Source: Flavivirga abyssicola (GTDB lineage: Bacteria; Bacteroidota; Bacteroidia; Flavobacteriales; Flavobacteriaceae). From it: DNA of 64,000 bases. Position numbers and translations under genes: made by a program. Shown piece by piece: positions 37,911 through 47,010 of this stretch. Every line of letters begins with the position of its first letter. Position 1 is the stretch's first letter. The stretch spans positions 1,661,001-1,725,000 of the forward strand of contig NZ_CP141266.1 of the NCBI RefSeq assembly GCF_030540775.2, written 5' to 3'. A model generated the notes under the pieces. It was not told where the DNA came from. It searched no databases and saw nothing but the letters and a program-made list of their open reading frames with translations.

Positions 37911-38667
37911 ACCAGAGCCTTCTTATATAATATTTAACAAAATCAGTATAATAATCGTAAATACAAATAATTTTACTTAAACCCCCTGTATCATGCTTTG
38001 CCTTTAACGCTTCCTTAAAAACACATTTAACATTGCTGTTACTCACTCCTCCATAGGACATAACACACGTTATTTTATCTATTTTTTTCGTTTTTAACTT
38101 GTCTTTTGCTCTTAGTAATAATTCATAATCTCCACAAATTTTATAACACTGATTAAAAATTCCTTGTTCAATAAAAAATGCTTTGTTGTGAAATGCCCCA
38201 ACATGTGCTATATTCATGTGTCTCTTAAATATTGACCATGACCAAACACCCTTTATTGTCTTCAAATGCTTATCTCCATCCATTACTTTTACATTTGAAT
38301 AAATTAAGTCAAAAGAGTCTAATTCATTATTACTTATTTCCTCTGAATATGTTTGGATCGCATCTTTACAATAAGAATCATCTGATCCTAAAAAAGAAAT
38401 CCAATCACCTTTAGCTATTAGTAGGCCTTTATTCCATGCATCATAAATACCATTATCTGATTCGGAAATCCATTTGTAATCTATTCCTCTAGCCTTAAAC
38501 TCTTTTTCGTAAGATCGAATTATTTCAACAGTATTATCACCTGATTTACCATCAATTATTATGTATTCAAAATCATTAATAGTTTGATGAAGAACTGAGT
38601 TAATGGTCTCTTTAATTGATTTGCTAGAATTATAGCTAGCTGTAATAATTGATAGCTTTGGTTTCAT
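37894..38667 (-). CDS. Glycosyltransferase family 2
   Basis: A 257-residue GT-A enzyme. It starts KPKLSIITASYNSSKSIKET, followed by INDFEYIIIDGKSGDNTVEII, ESDNGIYDAWNKGLLIAKGDW and the metal-binding segment FLGSDDSY (about 92-99) with the DD pair. This is the WcaA/colanic-acid type of GT2. The enzyme is cytosolic or peripheral to the membrane. It overlaps the polymerase-like gene downstream by 17 bases. Donor unknown. Confidence 0.88.
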   Translation of the reverse strand: MKPKLSIITASYNSSKSIKETINSVLHQTINDFEYIIIDGKSGDNTVEIIRSYEKEFKARGIDYKWISESDNGIYDAWNKGLLIAKGDWISFLGSDDSYCKDAIQTYSEEISNNELDSFDLIYSNVKVMDGDKHLKTIKGVWSWSIFKRHMNIAHVGAFHNKAFFIEQGIFNQCYKICGDYELLLRAKDKLKTKKIDKITCVMSYGGVSNSNVKCVFKEALKAKHDTGGLSKIICIYDYYTDFVKYYIRRLWYAINR

Positions 38668-38675
38668 ATTACATT

Positions 38676-40175
38676 TTAATAATTTCTTGACTTAAAACAG
38701 AACCAATCCTTCTTTTTTATTTCGGGAAACCAATGTGTCCCATCTGAACAAAATTGATGTGCATTTTCAAATGTCAAACCTACTTCATTTTTTAAATCAA
38801 CCCAATCAGCGTCAAACCAATTAGCAATGTCTTTACTATCATTTCTTATACTTTCATAAATATGCATCTTATCCAATTTTGCCAAAGAAGCATTCCAACC
38901 ATCCTTCCAAATTCCATAACCGTCACTGTTTAGTTTCCCAATCATATGAGAAAGTGAAATTGGAATTGAAGATAATAAAAAATTTGCATCGGGATTAACT
39001 AACTTTAACTGCATGATATATGCTGCAAATGTTTGTTTATACCCAAAAATATACTCTCTCGTTTTTCCATCCATAGCATTAAACAAATTAAGTTTAGACA
39101 ATATTGTCAAAGGATCATCCCCATAATAAGGATAACTATTTATAACTGCTTGGATTGAAGCTTTGCTTAGTACCCCTCCTCCTTCCCCATCATTTGTTGA
39201 TAGAGGTAATATATAATAGTCTACATTTTTTAATTGGAGTATAACATCATCTTTTAACTCTTGAGAATAAAACCAGAACATATTTGGTTGATTAATGTTT
39301 TCATACCTATACTTTATAGAATGTCCGCCTCTAGCCATTGATATAATATATAAACCTGTTCTTTGGGCTATAACTTTATGAAGTTCTCGGTCCTGGTGTT
39401 GGCTATCTCCTATAACTACAGCAAACTTTCCTATTTTATCACTATTTAACACCTCTGCTTCATTTTTATAATACTTATAAGGGTCGATATCAAGATTCGC
39501 ACCATCCAAAAAAGTTAAATTTAAAATCTCAAACTCCTTTACTGGTATACCACTTACACTATATATCTTTAATTGTATATCATACATATTACTTAAATTA
39601 TATAAAACATATGAATAATCTCCATCAACTTTTAGTACTTCAAAAATGTAAGGATTATTCGCATTACCCGCAAAGTGCGCTTTGCTACCAACTGTTTTTA
39701 GTTTTTCACTTGACAAATAATACGGAGCACCATAAACATTTATAAACGCTATGCCATTACCGTTTAATTTTTTATTATTAATCCAAAAGCCTAAAGAATA
39801 TGCGTCTCTTTTAACAATGTAATCAGTAGCAAATCTCATCGAAAATATAGGCTGAGAGTCTGATAGCCTTCCTTCAGATTTTTTTGACAAGTATAGATTA
39901 TTATCTAAAAAAGATAGTCTTAAACCTTTATGAAATTTTTTATGTGTAAAAACTTCAGAATGTAATCTATTTAAATGTTCATCAAATCCGTTTGTTACAT
40001 ACCCTCTATTTAATTCATCTGGATAATCTGTTAAAGTTTCGTTATATAAAACTCCTTGGCTATATAAAATATCACTATATAGATATTCTAACTTAGAATT
40101 AATGTCAATCTGTCCATCTACTATACATAATGGGCAAATGAAGATAGCCAATAAAAAAATTATAAATCTTTTCAC
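38676..40175 (-). CDS. Secreted SGNH-type hydrolase
   Basis: A 499-residue exported protein with a signal peptide (about 1-21, ending IVDGQ). The first 240 residues look like a beta-rich non-catalytic region. From about 250 the four SGNH blocks can be read: GDS with Ser258 in VVIGDSQ, glycines 283-284 in MARGGHS, Asn328 in LSTND, and Asp478/His481 in SDGTHW. This fits a carbohydrate esterase or O-acyl-modifying enzyme acting outside the cytoplasm. Being inside a glycan locus, it may trim or move acetyl groups on the product. I do not recognise a more exact family. Confidence 0.65.
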   Translation of the reverse strand: MKRFIIFLLAIFICPLCIVDGQIDINSKLEYLYSDILYSQGVLYNETLTDYPDELNRGYVTNGFDEHLNRLHSEVFTHKKFHKGLRLSFLDNNLYLSKKSEGRLSDSQPIFSMRFATDYIVKRDAYSLGFWINNKKLNGNGIAFINVYGAPYYLSSEKLKTVGSKAHFAGNANNPYIFEVLKVDGDYSYVLYNLSNMYDIQLKIYSVSGIPVKEFEILNLTFLDGANLDIDPYKYYKNEAEVLNSDKIGKFAVVIGDSQHQDRELHKVIAQRTGLYIISMARGGHSIKYRYENINQPNMFWFYSQELKDDVILQLKNVDYYILPLSTNDGEGGGVLSKASIQAVINSYPYYGDDPLTILSKLNLFNAMDGKTREYIFGYKQTFAAYIMQLKLVNPDANFLLSSIPISLSHMIGKLNSDGYGIWKDGWNASLAKLDKMHIYESIRNDSKDIANWFDADWVDLKNEVGLTFENAHQFCSDGTHWFPEIKKKDWFCFKSRNY

Positions 40176-40189
40176 AATTACTCTCTTAG

Positions 40190-41329
40190 TTATTGTTTTT
40201 TTAATTCTTTATATACTTGAAATATATTATCAGTATTCAACTTCGAAGAAAAATTATTCACAGCGTGGTCATATGCACTATTTCCAATTAACTTTAAATC
40301 CTCCCTATTTTGATCAATATTATGAATTATTTCTGCTAGCTGTTTAAAGTTACCAAGGGTATATAAATATCCTAAATCTTTACTTACTATAATTTCTTTA
40401 TTAGCCCCAGTATTACTTGCTATAACAGGAATTTTATTCATCATAAATTCAACAGTCACTCTTCCAAAAGCTTCTCTTTGGGATGAAACAACACCTAAAT
40501 CTATAGTTTTTAAAAATACATCTACATCAGAAATGTACCCTTTGAAAAAAATATTTTTATCAAGCTTTTCTTTTTTAACAAACTCTTTTAAAAACTGCAT
40601 ATATTTACCTGTACCATCTCCTACTATATATAAAACAAAGTTTGAATTCTTCTTCGTGTTTTTAAGATAAGATAATGCTTTTATTACCTCTATTTGATTT
40701 TTGTTTTCAGATATTACTCCCAGAACACAGATTCTTAAAGCTTTATCATTGTTATATTCTTTAACAAAATTCTCTTTAAGTTTAATGCCATTATATACTA
40801 CTCTTATTTTTTCTGGATTTATATATTGTGAATAGTACTTTTTTAAATCTTTAGAAATAGCAATAACTATTGATGCATTTGAACTAAAATAATTGCCTGC
40901 AGACTTTATGCCTGTGTAGTATTTAATATTAAAATCGTCTTGTCCGTATTCCCTTATATGCCAAACATGAGGTGTTTTCATTTTTTTTGACAAATATCCC
41001 CCTAAATTGGTAACGCTTGAATTGGTATGAATAAGATCACAACTGAAAGAAATCTGTTTTAATGAACTAAAAATTCGTTTGAAAAGAAATTTATTTAATA
41101 TTAGTTTAGTTTTAGATTTTATAAAAGTATTGGCATTTAGCCAGTTATAATACCTGAAGATTAAATAATCGATTTTGTTTTCTTCTAACTGATCTGAAAA
41201 GGTTCCTTTTTGGGGAACAATTACAAGAGCTTCAACACCATAATACGCTCTTAAATCAATAAGCAATTGAAGTAAAGATTTATTGGCTCCATATAAAAAA
41301 GAGTAATGAGTTACAAACAAAATTTTCAT
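40190..41329 (-). CDS. Glycosyltransferase family 4
   Basis: A 379-residue GT-B enzyme starting MKILFVTHYSFLYGANKSLL, a typical GT4 opening. It contains TPHVWHIREYGQDDF, VVYNGIKLKENF (about 181-192), RICVLGVISENKNQIEVIKAL, and the C-terminal donor motif SSQREAFGRVTVEFMMNKIPVIAS with the conserved EAFGRV-E spacing. It lies 14 bases ahead of the SGNH protein and ten bases after the next gene. The sugar is unknown. Confidence 0.88.
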   Translation of the reverse strand: MKILFVTHYSFLYGANKSLLQLLIDLRAYYGVEALVIVPQKGTFSDQLEENKIDYLIFRYYNWLNANTFIKSKTKLILNKFLFKRIFSSLKQISFSCDLIHTNSSVTNLGGYLSKKMKTPHVWHIREYGQDDFNIKYYTGIKSAGNYFSSNASIVIAISKDLKKYYSQYINPEKIRVVYNGIKLKENFVKEYNNDKALRICVLGVISENKNQIEVIKALSYLKNTKKNSNFVLYIVGDGTGKYMQFLKEFVKKEKLDKNIFFKGYISDVDVFLKTIDLGVVSSQREAFGRVTVEFMMNKIPVIASNTGANKEIIVSKDLGYLYTLGNFKQLAEIIHNIDQNREDLKLIGNSAYDHAVNNFSSKLNTDNIFQVYKELKKQ

Positions 41330-41338
41330 AATAAAAGC

Positions 41339-42283
41339 TTATGTTTTCAACGTTAAAAGATTCTTAATATGTTTTTTAAATACAAAAAAGACTAATGTTT
41401 TAACAAAATGTTTTGCACGTATCATAAAACCTAAATCACCTATATAATAATATGCAATTAAGTTCTTTGTTTGTCCTTGAAAATGTAACGCTTTAAAAGA
41501 AATATTTTTATTCATTTTTAAATTTAAGCAAATCGGTTTTTTATTTTTTAAAACCACTTTCTTAGTGAGAATTCCCAATAAATTAGAGGACTCATATTCA
41601 TTTAAAATTGAATTTTGACTTGTCCCTATATAAGAATCGAATGTAAATTTATTTTCATGAACTAATGCTACATTTTTTACAGTTTCTCTATGTAATCTTT
41701 GAAATAATGATAAAAATGTCATATCCGATATTCCACCATATCGCTTAATTTTAAAAAAACTGTCTGCCAAATTATCAAGTTCTGTTTGTCTATTTTTATA
41801 ATAATCTAAAATAAAATTTGTAAAACTTTGTAATCCATTTAAGGTCCAATAAGAAACACTTCCCATACAATTCCAATCAAATTCAGAATCGCGTTCCATA
41901 ATTGAATATGCAATTTCTTCAGATGAATATAATTTACATAAAGTACTTGCTATGTTATCATAAATTAGCACATCTGGATCCATGTGAACTGCCTTATCTA
42001 TTTTATGTTTTACCATATACTCTTCCATATAAAACCATCTTAATAAGCAATTAACATCAAAATCTATTGAATTAGTAGATCTATGCGTGTAAATTTTTTT
42101 TAACAATTCAGATTTTTTACTGGATAAATCTCTGCAGTTTATATGCTTAATTAAAGAGCAGGTATTTTCATTACTACTATCGCCAATAAGAACGATATTG
42201 TCACAAAACATGGCTCCTTGACTCAATGTGAATTTTAAATAACTAGGGTTTCCTAGAATAAATGTTATAATTGGAATATTCAT
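41339..42283 (-). CDS. Putative GT-A-like glycosyltransferase of unrecognised family
   Basis: A 314-residue soluble protein that I cannot assign to a family. Features suggesting a nucleotide-sugar transferase are the N-terminal strand IPIITFILGN followed by DNIVLIGDSSN, a conserved-looking helix CLLRWFYMEEYM, and a DxD-like motif in HMDPDVLIYDN (Asp102/Asp104), which in GT-A enzymes binds the metal. Later blocks include WNCMGSVSYW and GGISDMTFLSLF. There is no signal peptide or membrane helix. It lies between a GT4 and the acylation pair, so a role in glycan assembly is likely. Confidence 0.5.
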   Translation of the reverse strand: MNIPIITFILGNPSYLKFTLSQGAMFCDNIVLIGDSSNENTCSLIKHINCRDLSSKKSELLKKIYTHRSTNSIDFDVNCLLRWFYMEEYMVKHKIDKAVHMDPDVLIYDNIASTLCKLYSSEEIAYSIMERDSEFDWNCMGSVSYWTLNGLQSFTNFILDYYKNRQTELDNLADSFFKIKRYGGISDMTFLSLFQRLHRETVKNVALVHENKFTFDSYIGTSQNSILNEYESSNLLGILTKKVVLKNKKPICLNLKMNKNISFKALHFQGQTKNLIAYYYIGDLGFMIRAKHFVKTLVFFVFKKHIKNLLTLKT

Positions 42284-42320
42284 TATATTGAATGTAACTC
42301 TATTTAAGTATGTTAATCAC

Positions 42321-43259
42321 TTAAGTCCTTTTTAGTTTTAAAATCACTTTTTTAAGGTCTTCTATTAATAATTTTGTTCTATTATCTACACCTTCTTTTG
42401 TTAAATGGTATGGTGTGTTAAACATCATTTTTTCGGACATTACATATCGCTTTGAATCACCTAACAAATAAAAATCTAGAGATTTCAATACTTCTTCAAC
42501 TTTTTTAATTTTATTTATATTTTTATTATATGAACTCAATTGATAACAGGGAAATGTAACTAATAAAGTAGCCTTTTTTATTTTCACCTTCTTTTCAAAC
42601 TCTTTTAAATCTTTCAAAATATGATCATTAAATGGCTCTGAAAAATATTTATCCGGACTAAACTTTCTAGACTCCATAGTCCAATGAGTATATACATCAC
42701 CATATTCATTAAAAGAATTTACATTATAAACATCGCTCTCTTTAATATTAAAGTATTCTGTGGGCTTTAATTTTGAAAAGCTATATTTAAATAAAGATTT
42801 TGAGATATTAGAAATTTGCTCAATAGATAATCTTTTTACTTCATTTCTATTTAAGTCAAAAACTGTTCTAAGAAGCATTTCTCCTCCAAAAAATGTATTA
42901 CCATAAAATTGGGAGTACTCTGGAGCAACAATTATAATATCACCTTCTTTCACAAAGGGCTCAGTGCTATCTAACATATACTTTAACCCAATACCTGCAT
43001 GAACACCAGTATTAATAGGGTTTACTAATAGCGAATCTTTTAACAATTTAGAATTAATGCCAAAACTTAAATTAGAGCCTCCAACTAAAACAAGCCTGGG
43101 TTTTTCAACATTTACTAAAAGTGAGTCTTTCTTAATTTTCGCAAATAGTAGCGACTTTGAAGCTCTAGGTGTTGCTGGTAAAATGAAACCTATTATAGCT
43201 ATTAATAGCATACATAAAACAAAACAAAACGTTCTGACTAAGAAATTTTTCATATTCAA
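42321..43259 (-). CDS. Membrane-anchored SGNH-like protein, partner of MBOAT
   Basis: A 312-residue protein with one N-terminal membrane anchor (about 8-29) and a periplasmic domain. LVLVGGSNLSFGINSKLL (Ser62) resembles the nucleophile block of SGNH or DltD/AlgX-type proteins, and a C-terminal PYHLTKEGVDNRT resembles the His block, though the expected acidic residue before it is not obvious (NTPYH). It overlaps the MBOAT gene by four bases. In this arrangement it probably takes acyl groups from the MBOAT protein and places them on the polysaccharide. Assignment is by pattern and context only. Confidence 0.6.
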   Translation of the reverse strand: MNMKNFLVRTFCFVLCMLLIAIIGFILPATPRASKSLLFAKIKKDSLLVNVEKPRLVLVGGSNLSFGINSKLLKDSLLVNPINTGVHAGIGLKYMLDSTEPFVKEGDIIIVAPEYSQFYGNTFFGGEMLLRTVFDLNRNEVKRLSIEQISNISKSLFKYSFSKLKPTEYFNIKESDVYNVNSFNEYGDVYTHWTMESRKFSPDKYFSEPFNDHILKDLKEFEKKVKIKKATLLVTFPCYQLSSYNKNINKIKKVEEVLKSLDFYLLGDSKRYVMSEKMMFNTPYHLTKEGVDNRTKLLIEDLKKVILKLKRT

Positions 43260-44695
43260 AATTGAAAATAAATGAATTGTTGAGACTCATTATTATTTAA
43301 AAATATCATAATAATAAAAACTAAATAGGTTATCCATCTTATTGAAAAATTATATCTAAAAAATAATTTCTCTATGGCATATTTGTTTTCTCTGCCAAAC
43401 CATTCTATAATCATAAAGAATATAATCAATAGCATAGGTGTGAGCATCCCACTATAGTATGGCATTGAAAAAGTTGACATTGAAAATATCTCATTAATGT
43501 AAGTAATGGCTTGATCTAAATTATTTGCTCTAAAAAAAATCCAAGCTACTACTGTTAAACTAAATGTTAGACTCATACTCATAACTTCTTTAAAAGAAGG
43601 TATTGATTTACCTTTTGCCACAATATCGGTATTAACTCTATTCTTATTAAGAAACATTAACGGCAAAAAATAGAACGCATTTAATGCTCCCCAAACAATA
43701 AAAGTCCAATTTGCTCCATGCCAAAATCCACTTACAAGAAAAATGACAAAAATATTTCGTGTTTTTGCCCATGTACTTCCTCGACTTCCTCCTAATGGAA
43801 TATATACATAATCTCTAAACCATGTAGATAGAGAAATGTGCCAACGCCTCCAAAACTCTGCTATGTCTCTTGAAAAATAGGGAAATGAAAAATTTTGTTT
43901 TAAATCAAACCCTAATAATCTAGAGGTTCCTATTGCAATATCCGAATAACCCGAAAAATCGCCATAAATTTGAAATGTAAAAAAGAATGCTCCAAGGATT
44001 AAAGTACTACCTGAATATTCTGATGAACTGTTAAAAATTTGATTCGCAACTACAGCGGCATTATCTGCTATTACTATTTTTTTAAATAAACCCCAAAGAA
44101 TTTGTCTTAAACCATCTACCGCTTTTGTATATTCAAATTTTCTCTTTTCATAAAATTGAGGTAACAAGTTAGTCGCCCGCTCTATAGGTCCAGCAACCAG
44201 TTGAGGAAAAAAGCTAACAAAGGCAGAAAAAGCTATAAAATCTTTAGTTGGCTTGAGGTTATGTTTATAAACATCAATTGTATAGCTTAATGTTTGAAAA
44301 GTATAAAAACTAATACCTACTGGTAAAATAATATTTAATGAAGTAACATTTATTTTTGTACCAAAAAAAGTAAATGCACTCATAAAGTTATCAATGAAAA
44401 AATTATAGTATTTAAAAACTCCTAGAAAACCCAGATTAACCAGCACACTGACATAAAGAAAAACTTTCCTTTTGCGTTCATTGTTTTGACCACCTAATGA
44501 TACACCTATTAGATAATCAACACAAGTACTAAACGCTATCAAGGATAAAAATCTCCAATCCCACCATCCATAAAAAACATAACTAGTGACAACTATTAAA
44601 ATGTTTTGATATTTAGTTTTATTCTTATATAAAAACCAATAAATAAAGAAAACTATGGGTAGAAAAAAGGCAAATTCTATTGAGTTAAATAGCAT
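43256..44695 (-). CDS. MBOAT-family O-acyltransferase (AlgI/DltB-like)
   Basis: A 479-residue multi-pass membrane protein that transfers acyl groups, usually acetyl, across the inner membrane to an exported polymer. Recognised by SYVFYGWWDWRFL (about 38-50), LPVGISFYTFQTLSY, SFFPQLVAGPIERA, and the pair of motifs with the conserved histidines: FWRRWHISLSTWFRDY (His286) and VSGFWHGANWTF (His326, the usual catalytic residue). It overlaps the SGNH-like gene and follows the flippase gene by 16 bases. The polymer made here is therefore likely O-acylated. Confidence 0.92.
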   Translation of the reverse strand: MLFNSIEFAFFLPIVFFIYWFLYKNKTKYQNILIVVTSYVFYGWWDWRFLSLIAFSTCVDYLIGVSLGGQNNERKRKVFLYVSVLVNLGFLGVFKYYNFFIDNFMSAFTFFGTKINVTSLNIILPVGISFYTFQTLSYTIDVYKHNLKPTKDFIAFSAFVSFFPQLVAGPIERATNLLPQFYEKRKFEYTKAVDGLRQILWGLFKKIVIADNAAVVANQIFNSSSEYSGSTLILGAFFFTFQIYGDFSGYSDIAIGTSRLLGFDLKQNFSFPYFSRDIAEFWRRWHISLSTWFRDYVYIPLGGSRGSTWAKTRNIFVIFLVSGFWHGANWTFIVWGALNAFYFLPLMFLNKNRVNTDIVAKGKSIPSFKEVMSMSLTFSLTVVAWIFFRANNLDQAITYINEIFSMSTFSMPYYSGMLTPMLLIIFFMIIEWFGRENKYAIEKLFFRYNFSIRWITYLVFIIMIFLNNNESQQFIYFQF

Positions 44696-44711
44696 AATTA
44701 AGTTCTATTTT

Positions 44712-46040
44712 TTAACGTTTACTACTATAAATAGATTTTAAAAAATTGATTGCATAAAATGGGTTCATAGCCTTTATCTTCATTTTAAATAACCCAAAAA
44801 GTTTTTTATTGAATAAATCTAAAGGATAATAAGATATAATTCCGTAAGATATAAGCGTGGCGTATGCGGCTCCACTTAATCCATATTTGGGGATTAAAAC
44901 AATGTTTAAGAGTATATTTGATATAGCACCTAATACCGATCTATAAAAAACTTGTTTTGTAAGCTTTTCTATTTGTAAATATCTTGTACTAGTGATAACA
45001 AAAAACATAAATATAGAAGAAAATATGTGTATTCGATATATTGCAGCTGAAGAAAGATATTGTTCTCCATATGTGACATCAAAAATTAAATCTGCAAAAA
45101 CATAATTAACGATAATTATAACTAATGCTATCCAAAACATAAAACTAAACAATGATTGTATTCTTAAATTATAGGTACTTATATCTACTTGCTTACTTTT
45201 AACCATTGAAGGAAATATTGAATTGCAAATAACAACAGGAATCGTATACCATAATTCACTTAACTTAACGGTTGCATTATATAAACCGTTGCTAGCATTG
45301 CCCAAAATATGTTTAATCATTATTTGGTCAACGCGCATAAAAACAGTAACCATTATTGTAGACAAAATTAAAGGCCAGCCTTCTCTTAAGAACAAGGTTG
45401 CTATTTTACTATCGTACTTCCAATCACTAAAATTCTCTCCTAATTTATAATAATAATGATAATAGAGAGCTGCCATCATTATAGACTCAGAAAGCAAAGC
45501 TACTCCAAAATAAATAAGGTCTAACTCAAAAAAAACAAAAAGAAATTTTAAAGTTGCGCTAAATATATTTGCAAAAAAACTAACCCAAAATAATTGTTTT
45601 CCTAAAATTTTGGACTTAAAATAAAATTGTAAAACAAAAACTGTATGAAACAGGTACGCTGTTCCCAAAATAAAAACTAGAAGCAACGTTTGGGTGTCTA
45701 AGTTTAAAAAATAACCTGTTGCTAATATTCCCGAAAGCGCTAAAATACCTCCTATCAACTTTATAACACTAGCTGTTCCTAAAAAATGGCCAATAGGTTT
45801 TTCTTTCTTTACCAACTCTCTATTAAGAATTTCATTAATTCCAAAATCTGCTATACAGGCAAATAAACCAACTAAAGATTGAGCATATCCTAATATACCA
45901 TATTGTTCTTTCCCTAAATATCTTGCTACCGTTAATCCTACAATAAAAGAAACAAATAGAGCGAAAAATTTTTCGAAAAATTGCCATATAGTATTAATTA
46001 AATATTTTTTTAACCCTTTATTTATCTTTTTCAAAACCAT
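44712..46040 (-). CDS. Oligosaccharide flippase (Wzx)
   Basis: A 442-residue MATE/MOP-superfamily transporter with about twelve transmembrane helices, which moves lipid-linked repeat units across the inner membrane. The N-terminus shows the typical IWQFFEKFFALFVSFIVGLTVARYLGKEQYG followed by FADFG-like sequence CIADFGINEILNRELVKK, here read in short pieces. Later blocks include LREGWPLILSTIM and SGAAYATLISYG. It is the only flippase in the window, so it may serve both candidate repeat units. It lies directly before the MBOAT gene. Confidence 0.88.
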   Translation of the reverse strand: MVLKKINKGLKKYLINTIWQFFEKFFALFVSFIVGLTVARYLGKEQYGILGYAQSLVGLFACIADFGINEILNRELVKKEKPIGHFLGTASVIKLIGGILALSGILATGYFLNLDTQTLLLVFILGTAYLFHTVFVLQFYFKSKILGKQLFWVSFFANIFSATLKFLFVFFELDLIYFGVALLSESIMMAALYYHYYYKLGENFSDWKYDSKIATLFLREGWPLILSTIMVTVFMRVDQIMIKHILGNASNGLYNATVKLSELWYTIPVVICNSIFPSMVKSKQVDISTYNLRIQSLFSFMFWIALVIIIVNYVFADLIFDVTYGEQYLSSAAIYRIHIFSSIFMFFVITSTRYLQIEKLTKQVFYRSVLGAISNILLNIVLIPKYGLSGAAYATLISYGIISYYPLDLFNKKLFGLFKMKIKAMNPFYAINFLKSIYSSKR

Positions 46041-46047
46041 TATAAAC

Positions 46048-47004
46048 TTAAGAATTAAGCTTTACTAATTCTATTAATAACGCCTGTTTTAAAAGATTTG
46101 AATACTCTTTTTCAAAATCATGATTAAGAATAATGGTTTTGAAATAATTAATCATATTCAAAAAATGATCATCTTTTTCTAAACGAACAGTTTCCACATT
46201 CCCATCTTCCTCTATAATTAATTCTGGAGCATAATCCAATTTAGCAGTATAAGCCCTAGTTGCTGTGACTTTTCCTTTACTAAACCAAATTTCATAATTA
46301 CACTGATAATAATTATCGAAGCCAAATGCTGTTTCAACAAAAATTTCTTTTTTCTCATCAATCAAAAAAGCTCCTCCAAACCAATCAACTTTGTATTTAT
46401 CATTATTTGCTAAAAAAGATGATTTCACCTCAAAATCTTTCTCTAATATAAAAGAGGCTGCTTTTAAAGTATAGGCTCCAGCATCTAATAATGCTCCACC
46501 TCCCAATTCTTTCTTATATCGAATATTATTATCTCCTCCAAAAGGAGGAAAACCAAATGAGCTTCTAAAACACCTTAATTCACCTAACCTTTTTTCCTTT
46601 ATGATACTTTTAACTACTTTATGTTGGGAATGATGTTGAAATTGGAAATTTTCAACAAGGGCTAAATTTTTTCTTCTAGCTAACTCTACCATCTCATTGG
46701 CCTCATTAAACGTCATTGCAGCAGATTTCTCTACTAATACGTGCTTTCCTAATTTTAATGCTTTTAAAACCCATTCATAGTGAAGTCCAGTAGGTAAAGG
46801 TATGTATATAGCATCTAATTCTTCTATTTCAAGTAATTTTTCATAACCTGTAACAAAATTACAATTATATCGTCCTGATACTTCTTCTGCTTTCTGTAAG
46901 CTTCTACTTGAAACGATAATTTTTGCATTTGCATCTGATCTCAAAATTGCTGGTATTACAGATGTTATTGCAATATTAGCACAACCAAGTATTCCCCAAT
47001 TCAT
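46048..47004 (-). CDS. Gfo/Idh/MocA oxidoreductase, probable dTDP-sugar 3-ketoreductase
   Basis: A 318-residue NAD(P)-dependent enzyme. The Rossmann domain opens NWGILGCANIAITSVIPAI; the conserved EK pair is at Glu92/Lys93 in VEKSAA, and KKELGGGALLDAGAY places Asp174 and Tyr178 in the active site. The pattern is that of KijD10/OleW-type 3-ketoreductases in deoxysugar pathways, as well as of other family members. It is seven bases downstream of a 2,3-dehydratase gene, which would generate its 3-keto substrate. That context makes the 3-ketoreductase role likely but not proven. Confidence 0.75.
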   Translation of the reverse strand: MNWGILGCANIAITSVIPAILRSDANAKIIVSSRSLQKAEEVSGRYNCNFVTGYEKLLEIEELDAIYIPLPTGLHYEWVLKALKLGKHVLVEKSAAMTFNEANEMVELARRKNLALVENFQFQHHSQHKVVKSIIKEKRLGELRCFRSSFGFPPFGGDNNIRYKKELGGGALLDAGAYTLKAASFILEKDFEVKSSFLANNDKYKVDWFGGAFLIDEKKEIFVETAFGFDNYYQCNYEIWFSKGKVTATRAYTAKLDYAPELIIEEDGNVETVRLEKDDHFLNMINYFKTIILNHDFEKEYSNLLKQALLIELVKLNS

Positions 47005-47010
47005 ATTTTT

